DNA of 64,000 nt from Zingiber officinale (taxonomy: Eukaryota > Streptophyta > Magnoliopsida > Zingiberales > Zingiberaceae). Below are positions 10,701 to 22,700 of this stretch, in pieces. The notes under the pieces are model-generated. The model was not told where the DNA came from and did no database searches. It worked only from the letters and a program-made list of their open reading frames with translations. How positions within the stretch are numbered: position 1 is the stretch's first letter; every line of letters starts with the position of its first letter. Both the position numbers and the translations under genes were made by a program. The stretch is from the NCBI RefSeq assembly GCF_018446385.1, contig NC_055989.1, forward strand, positions 131,839,004 through 131,903,003. Direction: 5' to 3'.

Positions 10701-13700
10701 CATGATATCTACACACATTAAATTTAATCTAGCTCAATTTGTTTATTGAATTTAGCCACTTAATCCATATTTATTGTAAAATTATGTCATTTCATTAGAA
10801 TTTCTTATATTTCTTGTATGTTACTGTTGAACTCTTTTATTTTCGCCAATTTTCAATACCCCTATCCTGCTTTATCTTTGACCCTAGTTCTTTTGTAGTT
10901 GCACAATCATAGGCTAAATCTCGTTTCATCTTTGTTGGAATGGCCAAAATTTATAATTCTGCTCGTTGACCAAAACTTGAATTATGTTAACATAGAGAAA
11001 CTATACACGTCTTGTCCATGTTACCTAAACTAGGATTGTAGAGCATGTCTAAGCTTGCACCATTTGGGATTGACAAGGTCTTCTTAATTTCCCATGGTCA
11101 CACTATTGCATTTTATTTCTGCTTGCCACAAGTTTGTGCCAACGAGAACAAAAGGGTTGTTAAGAGATCTTATCTCGCTTTTGGACTTTAGTCCCTACTA
11201 ATATTCCAAGTCCCTGCTCAGTTTAGACCTTTTTGTTTTACAGCTTCGTCAACAATTCAAGATTCAAATTTATTCTACTTGTGGACCAATAAATAGATTG
11301 GAATGACATAGAGAACTATATATTGGATTGTTATGCACGTGAGAGGGGGTGAATCATGTGGTTTTTAAAACACTTTATTTTTTTTTTCAGTTTTATGGAA
11401 ACGAGTATGCAGCAGAGATAAGGTAAAATAGAAATCGAAAAAGCACAGTACACTAGGAGTTACTTGATTCAGAGTCTTCCACGACTCCTACTCCAAGACT
11501 CAAGTCCCGCAGACGGGTAATCCACTAATGACCTCTTCTGGAACCGCCGGAAGAGGGAATCAAGTAAAAAAAATGAGAATAAGTGTAACAAGCTACACTT
11601 TCCTTTAAACAATAGTTACGTACAAAATCAAACTTTCGTTACCCAACACTTTTAAAGATAGTTGGATCGAGCTTAGTGTTGGACGGCTCCTCAGCAGCAG
11701 TCGGGTGCAGTAGCGTTGTAGCATAGCAACAGCATGAAGTTGAAGCAATTGGAGCTTCAAACGAATGCACAAAAGCTTGTAGAAGAGTTGTATTAAATGT
11801 ATTGGCCGAAGCTCCCTTTTATTGAGTATTGAAGGCGCCTTCCATGGCACTGGAGGCACCTTCAACCCTCTAACTTTTATCCCGAACAGTGCGTCTCTTA
11901 TCGTCGACGAAGTCCTCAATGTTATCTGACCAAAGGCGTCATCAAGCCTCTCCAAGGCGCCTTCCATCGCCCAGCTCAAGGCGCCTTCAAATGCGTTGAA
12001 GGCACCTTGGGTACTATTCACCCGAGATTCAATTTGCCCCTTTCGCCCTGCAAAATGTGTTAATTCAACAGAAAAATATCTAATCTACAATACAAAGTTA
12101 GCACAATAATAAGGTAGCAGTAATAATTAGTTCCTGTTTTTTCAAAACCAAGAACTAGTCATGGTTTCAGTTTAGATTTACAAAATGGACCTAAATTGAA
12201 CCTGCGCCTAAAGTCCCCAATTGGGACTCGTTCTTACTGGAACACTCTCCTCCAGTGACTTACCTTACTTACCATGCAGAATCGCTTGACTCTTCCTTGG
12301 TCCACCAGGTCTTCTCGCTAGTTGCCAGGTCCACAGATCCAATTGGACTTCAGCAGCTGTCAGGTCTCGCGGACCCCAGCCGAACTTCTCGGCAGACATC
12401 GGGTCACTCCTTGACCTATCTGGACTTCTATACCAGCTATCAGGTCCTCCAGACTAGTTAGATTTTAGCCTGATGTCAGACCAGTCAAGTCCTGCACTAA
12501 GTTAGATCAACAGCACATCTAACTTTAATTCACTTGTCATTCATCAAAACTTAGGTTTGACCATTGGTGTCAAATGCGCCAATAAGCTCTCCCTTTTAAT
12601 GCAATGACAACCTGAGTTAAAGTTAGAAAAAAAAAAAATGCAAACAGAAATAGCAGAAAAAAATGAATTAAGAAAAATCAAAAATGATTTTGGTTGTGTT
12701 TATTCTCTTGATTATTTTTAAGGTTAAGTTGAAAAAAATTCTTAGTTTTCTTTTTCTTACTTAAACCCTTCTTTTCCTTACTTAAACCCTAACCCTCCCT
12801 CTTTGGTATTCATAAAAATTATGCACATAAGTAAATGTTAGCAAATAAAAGGGAGGATGTAGAAAAATTAAAACAATAGGCATATCAAACAACAAATTTT
12901 TCAAAGGTAAAGTTTTTCATAAAAACTTGCAAGTCTATTTTAGGGAAAAGTTAATGACAAGAAAAATTTTCAAAGCATTTAAGGAAATTTTGAAAGGAAT
13001 TTTCAAAATTTGTAAAAGGTTTTCAAAATTTTGAAAATTAAATTTTTCAAAAACAAAACATTTTGCAAAGATAAACTTTGCAAGAATTTTGCAAACCATT
13101 TTTCAAGACAAATTTCAAAACACTTTTCAAAAGTAATTTTTTAAATTATTTTTAAGGTGGTGTTGCAAAGTAATTTTTAAAGTTTCATTTTTTAAAGCAA
13201 CATTTGAAAAGAGTTTTTTAAATTATTTTTTAAAAATATTTTCAAAACAATTAGCTAAGAGAACATTGTGAAAATGCATTTTTTAAGGGTTTTTCAACGT
13301 AAATTTAAAGCAAGTTTTTGAAGAAACTCTATAATTACTTTTAAAGTATAAAGTAATTTTCAAAACATGTTTCAAAACATCTTCAAAGAAATTATAGAAT
13401 AATTTTGGAAACATTTGCAAAATACGTTTCAATAAAGCTTCAAAAGAATTTGCAAATTAACAGTTTGAAACAACTTGCAAAAAAAAAAATTTTGAAAGCA
13501 ATTTTCAAATATCCTCCCCTTTGAAATAATATTCATCTACAAAATTGTCCTTAAATGTCTAACTTGTAGTTACTAACTAACTATCAGAAGATAGCAGTGT
13601 TCACTTGGTTAGTCAAGTTAAGTACTGTTGTCCAATTATATTTTTACTGAAAAAGGACTACGTAACTTGATCAATGTACTTTTGTATTTTTTGCCCAGAC

Positions 13701-16700
13701 TTATGTTGATGCACTGATATAAGCATCTGAAGTCCAAGCAAAGAGCCTACACATCTCACACCATTCTAAGTTTTTGAATACATAATCAAGGTAGACCTAC
13801 TATGCTTGTGAGATGCTCGTTGCCTAGATCTATAGAATCATGCTTTCTAGGGATTCGTCTTAAACTAAAGCCAACACAAATTTTGAAATACTAGGGAAAT
13901 GGGAATTTGAGAAAATATAAATAATGAATTTTCCTAGAATTTGAAAGTTGTTTAAGGAGAAACACAAGTGCACTGAACAAAATCATGTCTAGTTATAATC
14001 GCCAAGTGGGGTGGGGGTTGATCAGTCACTCGTAAAGCCTGAAGTATGGCCTGCTACTTAATCCCCCCCGGAGAGAGGTGAATCCCTCCGAGCCTGATTA
14101 TTGGATCTGTGCAAAAGACTCCTCAAGTCTAGTAAGGTGATCCTCTACGAAAAGCGAGGTCTAGGGCTGGGTCGGGGTCGAAAGAGGTGCAAAGAGCTCG
14201 TTAATCGTAAATGTTGGCATCTCCTCCCCCATGGTTGCAGTTGCCTCGTCGACCTTGACCAGAATGACTGGTGGGATATCCCCATCAGCCTTGTCCGGAA
14301 CGGTCGGCTGAGGAGCCACTCTCCAAGTCAGTCCTCCCTGAGCGGTAACTTTTATATGCACTAATTCAAGCTGGCGCGCGACCAATCTCATTATACGTGC
14401 TAAGGGAAGTAAGTGTACCTATGGTCGAAAATATGAAAGTCAAAATGTGATAGTAGGGCATATGAACATGTCTCCTAGTGATGAGACTGGATGCATGAAT
14501 GATATTCTGAAACATATATAATGCAATGTCGATGTCTAGTCGCTGGCATAGTGTATAAAGGAGGAAAGAATGTGAGGGTCACATCATCGTGAGATGTGAT
14601 CGACAAAACGTAGGTGGTAAGAACTCTATACAGGACATAGTCCTGAACCTTAAGAGAGAGACCTAAAGTGTCACAGTGGGTACCCTCTCCTCCCAAAAAA
14701 ATATATATGGATAGTATCCAATGTAATATGGGAGTAGAGTTCGTCAAATGACAAATCCCTACTAGGATAATATAAAAACTGGCATGCAAACCGCCTAAAT
14801 CTCAAATTATCGTATAGTAGAGTGAGTGAGAACTTAAAGTCCTTACCACATACTTTGGTGGGGTATGTTAAGTCATATATTTTAATTAAGTTGTTATAAA
14901 ATTGGGCATATAAGTCTAAGTTTACTGAATGACTAAGTAAACTAGTCTATCTAACTTATTATAGTCTATAACTTCTATAATAGGGGTACAATAATGGGAA
15001 GAAAAAAATATCCTACTTAGGTATCTAGATTTTAATACAACATATGTATGATCTAGGAAATCTAGCCTAAGATGCCCAATAGGGAATCTGGCATCGGACA
15101 CTACTGAAACTAGCCTGGGACAGAATAACATTCCGTCGCTTTCTAAAGTAATATATACATGCAAATATTCAAGAAAACACACACAAAATATAGAGAAATA
15201 ATTAGATAAATCGAGTTAGAGGGTACCTAGGAGGCATAGTTGGAGTTTTGTAGATGAAAAGTGGAGAAAAGGGAAAGAGGGCGGCTGGAGGGCGTCGTCC
15301 GGAGTTTGATTTTTGTGAACAGAAAACGTTTCTGTTAGCTGTTAAGATTCGGGTTGGAGGTGCCTTCCATTCCCTGTAGAGGGCGCCTTCCAGGTTCATG
15401 AAGGCGCCTTCAATCGTCTCGGCAGGAGTTTTGCCGCCTCATCATAAGGCGCCTCCAACTCTATTGGAGGCGATATATATATATATATCGTTGAGTTTAG
15501 ATACTTAAGTTAGTTTAATTAGGTTTAAATTTTAAATTTTAATTAATTTTGAATTAATTTTAATTTAAGGGGTTTTAGGTTAAATTTTAACTTTTAAGTT
15601 TAATTTTAAATTTTAAGTTTAAGTTTAATTTTAAATTTTAGTTTTAAGTTTAATTTTAAATTTTAAGTTTAATTTTAATTTAATCTAATTATCTCACCCA
15701 GTCTAAGTTTTCAGACAAAAGTATCTTATCGTTTTAGGAGATGAGTTAAGTTTGATTTTTAGGAGTTGGTTTAACTTGTGTTAGATTCAAGTTTAGTTTT
15801 AGGTTAATCAAGCAGACATTCTTTGAATAAATTTCTAGGTTGTGGTGAGTCACACGGACATCATTAGAATAACTATTGTTAGGGTCAATTTGTAACTAGG
15901 GGGGATGAATAGCTTGTCGCGCGCTCGTTGCTTGCTTCGTCAATGATGATGTATAGCTGAATACTCTCAAAGCAAGCTCCAATGCTAACAACGTAGATTT
16001 ACTTGGTATCCACCTCAAGATGAGGTGACTAATCCAAGGATCCACACACGACGCACTTCTCCACTAAGAAAATAGCTCATTCTCGGTCGCAGCCGGAGGC
16101 GGAGATTTCCTCTCCTGCGCCCCCGATTCTTCTTCACCGAGCTTAGTGAAGAGCCACACCTAGGGTTAGGAAGGTAAATAGAAATTTAGGCAAGAATACT
16201 AAGGATAGTAGATACAAGCCCAAAAATAGAAATGCTCTAGGATTTAAAGAAAAATCCAAATTAAGGATTTAATGATGGAAAATCAAGTCTTGAGATCAAG
16301 ACTTGATAACATGGAAAAGACCTTAAAGAGAATCGAAGATTTTCTTAAGGACCAAAATGGGCACCACCTAGGGCTAGGAACACAAAAGTCATCAAATGAT
16401 CATAAAGGTTTGGGATACAAACCTAAGGCTAAGAAGGATGTAACTTCTTACCATAGGATTCCATATAGCTATGGAACCAATCTTAGGTCTAGGAGTCAAG
16501 TCAAGGATATAAGGGAAGTTATCCCTAGGAGTATCTTTACAACAACAAATGTGACTAAGACTTCTAAGAAGTCTAAGAAAGTCACCAAGAAGGTCACAAG
16601 GGAAGCTATCCCTAGAGTTAACCTAGAGAAAGTGATCAAGGCTTCTAAGAAGCCTAACAAGGTCACTAGGAAAGTATCTAGGGAAGTTATCCCTAGTGAG

Positions 16701-19700
16701 TACCTAGAGCATCCAAGGAGAACCAATAGGTTTTGGGTTCCTAGGAGTATTTTCTCTACCCCTAGATGAGTTAGAGAGTGTCAACTCTATTTGGAAGGGT
16801 GGTTAACCCAACTTTAATAAAGTTGACACTTGGAGACATTTTCAAGGTTTTTGTTAACTTTTGAAAATGTAAAGGATTAATTGTTTACTCTTTAGAATAG
16901 TAAAATGTGTCAAAATTTGAGGAATTGGACTTAATTTAAATTGGCACATTTGAAAAAATGATAAGAAATGTCAAGTTGGGGTTTTGGTATTTTCCTAGGA
17001 AGTTAAGGGCAAGTTAGGCCTTAATTTAAAATGATTACTCTTTGAAAAAGTAAAGTGTGTCAAACTTTAAGGAATTATGCTTAATTTAAATTGACACAAA
17101 TTAAGAAAAGCAAAAGAAATGTCAAAATTGGGAATTTGACATTTGCTTGAGAAAAAGTGGACAATCTAGGATTTAAATGTAAGTCAGCTAAGGTTAAGGA
17201 TACTTAGATAGGTAATCTAGGTATATTTTATTTATGTTAATTTGCCATGATTGTTTGCCCATCATATGCCATGACATCATATTTTGCATTCATGCTTATT
17301 ATGAAAAACAAACAAAATACCACGCCATATCATTCATACATCATATAGTTATAGCGAATTTTCTTTTGAAAATTATTTATTTTGATGTATGCTATAACAC
17401 CTCATGCTATTTTTAATTCCTTGCAATTAAGGATAATGACATTTACTATCAAGTAACATCCTAGGTGGATGTTCATAATCTCAAAATGCCTAGGTAGATA
17501 TGCACGATCCCTAGTTTAGGGCAAAACTAAATTTTACGTCTCACAAAGACCTATAAGGTGACTTGTATGTGTTTTAGTGCACATTAGATACAAGTGAGAT
17601 GTTAGGATGATGAACAAAACTCAAGATGTTGATTTAGTGCATTCTTTTGAGTTTTAGGTTCATCAAAACATATAACTATGTGTTTTCCAATCATTGGGAA
17701 AGCTAATGTACAAGTTATGTGCATTGAGCCCAAAGAACATGGTTGGATATTGGTTTTGAAAATAATTTTAAAATGCTTTTGGAAAACCTTGGTGAAGACT
17801 ATTTTTTGATAGTAATCATTATTGAAAAGTTAGACACAAACTAGAAGAAAACACTAAAGTTTTTATAAGTTTTCAAATTTGTGTCAATATTTGAAAATAG
17901 GAAGTGTTTTCTTAGGAAACTATTTTTCCTTGATAGTATATACCCTAAGTAATGTCTACATGAATTTTCATGATTTTTAGAATTTTTAGGGAGTTTCTGA
18001 ACTTCGCTGAAATTAAAATTTAGGAAATCAGGGCTTCAATCGATCACCCGATCGATTGGAGTGCCTCAATCGATCGAGTGATCGATTGAGAGGGCTGTTA
18101 TCGCGAGCAGAAGCTCGCTGGATCGATTCTCCGATCGATTCACAGTGCCTAAATCGATCCATGGATCGATTGAACCTGTTTCAATCGATTGAGACCCAAC
18201 TTCAATCGATTGAAGCGCTGATTTTGGCTGGGAAAGGTTGCTTTCAGCGATTTAAACCATTTTCCGTCCATGTAATCATTCCTAGCCCCTCAACACACAT
18301 TTGTATACATTTAGGGGGAGTTTTCATGATGAAAATAAGGATAGATTGGTTAAGGAAGACTAAGTAGAAGTTTAGATTGAGGTTTAGTTTCACTATTGGA
18401 TTTTTGAACCTCAAAACTTCTAAATTTGAGTTTCCTAAAGATTTGGGGATTCCAAGTCATTGTTGGTGCAATAACAGAAGTTTGAAGCATGTCTTTAGGA
18501 GAAGTTACTTTTTAAGGACATGAAACTTATTTTCCGAAACCTTTGAAGGTGGTTAAACCTTCGTTTAGAAAAACAATGCTCAAGGTTGAGCGCTGAAAAA
18601 CAATGGAGAGTGGATATCTTCATTGTGGGGTTATGGATGCTCTAGGATGAGCATCATAATGTGGAGTAATGCTCCAGGGTGAGCATTTAATACAGTGAAG
18701 GGTATGAGCCCTTCATTGTAGTATTGTGACCAACGAGTGAAGTTGTGACCAACTCTTCAGGAGGAGAGTTCTTTTTGATGTGTGCCAATAGGGGGTGAAT
18801 GTAGGGTTTAAGTTAGGCCTTCGTTACCTAACAACTATGTGCTTTGAGATTTTTCAAATAGTCCTACCCAAAAAATTTAATATAAAACATTAGTCTAACC
18901 AGTTTAGATTGGTAAAGGGTAGCTTCAATTAGTTCTACTAAGCCAAATGCACCAGGTCGATCACATATGATTCTTCCTAGACATGCATAGATAAAACTTC
19001 CCTAACCTACTATCATCCCAAATTTCTCTAGTACTATTTGTCAGGTTAAATTAGTCCCTAATTTATCTAGTCCTAATTACCCAGCTGGGTAGATTATTGT
19101 TTTCGAGGTGCCAACTAGCTTGGTGCCTCCCCTGAATTATTAATCTTGGGTTTTATTTTAAGTTTTAGGTTTATGTCGATTTGTTTTATAGTTATAATAA
19201 ACTTGATTATAGTTTAGTTGAATTTGTAGTTTTTTAATTTAAATTTAGTTTTTTATTTTATTTTAGATTTTAGATTTGAATTTGAACTAGTAGGTTTAAG
19301 TTTTGTTTTTGGGTTTGAGTTTGAATTATTGGGTTTATTTTGATTTGGTTTTAGGTAGTGATTTCATTTTTGGGTACATAGTATTGATTGAGTTCTACTT
19401 GTTTGGTTAGACAAGCTTTTGGAACCCAAGCTTTCGTTTATTTGTTGTTTTGACAAATGTTGTTTTGACAAAAAAATGATGTAAATGTTTTATTTGTAGA
19501 GCTAGACTTTTATCCTAGTATGGGTTTGTTGTATACAGCTCGTTATGATCCAAGTATAAGGTCTAGGTTGTTGGATCTTGTTGTAAATTTTTCAAGTAAG
19601 TTTTTAAGGTTTAATATTTCAAATTTTAGTGTGAAATTTTCTTTTTCAAGTTTAGCGACTTGAGTTGAATTTTCAGATTGATTTGGTTTATTTGTTGGGT

Positions 19701-22700
19701 TTGATTTAAGTTGTTCTTTTAGCTCCTTATTTTCTTTACTAAGTGTATCTATTTGACTTTCAGCAGCAGATAACTTATGTAGATATGAAATAATTTTAAA
19801 AAATCTAGAGCTTAGAACAGAGTTTACCTGGTGGAACCTTCGGAAATGAGTACGGACTCGTGGCTCGACTCATATTCCAACTCTTTGTCTTGTTCTAATT
19901 CGCTTTCCAATTATGGTCCGATTGCCATCAGTGTCAGATAGTTATTGTGCTTCGGTTTGTCATTATCTGATTCCTCCAAAGATGGCTAGTCCTAAGTCGC
20001 CTTGAGTGCCTTCTTTTTCTTGAGATTCTTGGATTTATCTTCCTTGATGTTCGGACACTCGTGCTTGAAGTGACCCTTTTTGTTGCATCTGAAGCAAGTG
20101 ATGCTTAACTTGCTGATGTTGGGCTTGATCGTCTTTTGAAGGCCCTTTGTGCTGATGAACATTCTCCTTACCATGTTCACCAATTGCTCTTTTAGATCTG
20201 AGTCAGAGTCAGACTCAGATTTCGCCTTTTGCTTGGTCTTGTTCTTTGTCTGATTGGTAAAACCTGCAAGAAACGTTATACCTTTCTCGGCCTTTTGGGA
20301 GTTATTCTATTCGTGTAGTTCTAGTTCACAGAATAGTTCATCTAATTTAAGATTATTTAAGTTTTTCGAAATTTTATAGGCATCTACTATGAATGTCCAC
20401 AGTGCATTTTGAGAAAATAAATTTAAAGCATACTTTATAACGTCTCGATTTTGAAGTTCGTAGTCGATAAGGTGAAAACCATTGAGGATGTCTTTGATCC
20501 TCGCATGAAGTTGCGTTTCCGTTTCTCCATCCTACATTTTAATATTGAATAATGAATTTAATAAGAGGTCTCTTTTTGTTATCTTCGTGTCGCCGGTGCC
20601 CTCTTGTAATTCGATTAGCTTGTCTCAGAACTCCTTTGCATTTTTAAATGGACCGACCCGTTGAGTTCCGAGGATATTTAGTGCTTTGGAGTCGATCTAG
20701 GCTTTCTTCCTCATCTCCGGGTTCCAATTTTCCTGATCCAAAGGTACTTTGGTTGCTTTATCAACCGGTGCCTGGTACCCGCGTCGGATCGAGAACCACT
20801 GGTCGATGTCCGTCTTGAGGTACACTTCCATTCTCCTCTTCTAATACGGGAAGTCATCTCCGGTGAAGAGTGGCGGGCACACGATGCTGAAGCCCTCGTT
20901 TTAGGCCATATGATTATTGAAATGGAAAAACTAAAAAGAAGTATCAAGACTTGGTCTTGGATTAGTAGTGCGGGAGAAGAATACCGAAAAAAATATTGAG
21001 CTCGAGTAGTGTTGCACCAACTTCGAGCAAAAACTGGAGTGAAGGAAAATTTATCTGAAAGGGTAATCGTACCGTTTCAGATATATTCGAAAATCTCAAA
21101 ACCGAAAATGAATAAGAGGAAAAACCCTGGCTTGATTGGTGGTTGCACCAATTCAAAGCAAACCTTGCTCTGCTACCACTTGTTGGATCGTTACGCACGT
21201 AAGGGGGTGGGTGAATCACATGATTTTTAAAACACTTTATTTTTTTCGATTTTATGAAAACAAGTATGCAATGAAGATATAGTAAAACAGAAACCGAAAA
21301 AACACAGTACGCGAGGAGTTACTTGATTCAGATCCTTCCACGACTCCTACTCCAAGACCCAGGTCCCGCAAACCTATCGACGGGTAATCCACTAATGACC
21401 TCTTCTAAAACCGTCGGAAGAGGGAATCACTTTCCTTTAAACAGTAGTTAAGTATAAAATCAAACTTTCGTTACCTAACACTTTTGAAGATAGTTAGATC
21501 GAGCTTGGTGTTGAACAACTCCTCAGCAGTCGGGTGCAGCAATGTCGTAGCAAGCAGCAGCATAAAATTGGAGCGTCGAACGAATGCATAAAAGCTTGTA
21601 GAAGAGTTGTGTTGAATGCATTGGTCGAAGCTCTCTTTTATTGAGCATTGATAGTGCCTTCCATGGCACTGGAGGCGCCTTCAACCCTCCAACTTTTATC
21701 CCGAACAGCGCGCCTGTTATCGTCGATGAAGTCCTCAATGTTATCCGACCGAAGGCGCCTTCAAGTTTCTCTAATGTGCCTTCCATCGCCCAGATCAAGG
21801 CGCTTTCAAATGTATTGAAGGCGCTTCGGGTACTGTTCACCCGTAGGGGTGTAAATGAACCAAGCCGCTCATGAGCTATTCGAATCTCGATTCGATAAAA
21901 GTCGTTTGAGCTCGTTTAATGAGGCTCGTTAAGATAAACAAACCAAGCTCAAGCTTCACAATATTCGGCTCATTAGGTTGTGAACTTGTTCGTTAAGCTC
22001 ATGAATAAACTTTTAAATAAAAAAATAATAGTTTTGATATTGAATTTATATATTTTACACTCTAGTTATGAAACATATAGATAAGTATATTAAATTTATT
22101 TATTAGAATAAAATTATAAATTTTAATAAGAATATTATAATTTTCTTTAAATATATAATTTTATTTTTAATGAATATTTAAATTATAATTCAATGAATGA
22201 ATCCATTAAACTATTGTGTTAATGTTAGGTTGTTCCCCGAAAGGAACGCGTTGCAGGGTCCGACTGTAACGTCTCGGCAAGGACCGCTACATCTCCAGAA
22301 CTCGGGTGTAGTGATAAATATGCAAGAGTTCGCGTTACAGGGTCCGAGTGTAACGTCTCAGCAAGAACCACTACATCTCCATGAGAACTTGGGTGTAGTG
22401 TTAAATAGACAAAAGTTTTCACACCATAGGTTAGATAAGAATAAATATGATAGGAAAACTAATAATCTAAGATTTGAAACATGGAATATAGGAACTCTCA
22501 CTGGTAAATCAATGGAGGTAGTAGATATGATGATTAGGAGAAAAATTAGTATTTTGTGTGTACAAGAGATAAAATGGATAGGCGAGAAGGCAAAGATGAT
22601 ACAGAACTCGTGTTTTAAGTTATGGTACACTGGAAAGAGTAAAGCAAGAAATGAAGTGAGTATCATTGTAGATAATTTGTTAAAGGTGAAGTTGTAGGAG

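Noticed and set aside
14101-14789. Frames of 76-104 codons in the copia spacer
   Set aside because: No recognisable domain; an env-like reading was considered but nothing in the sequence supports it.
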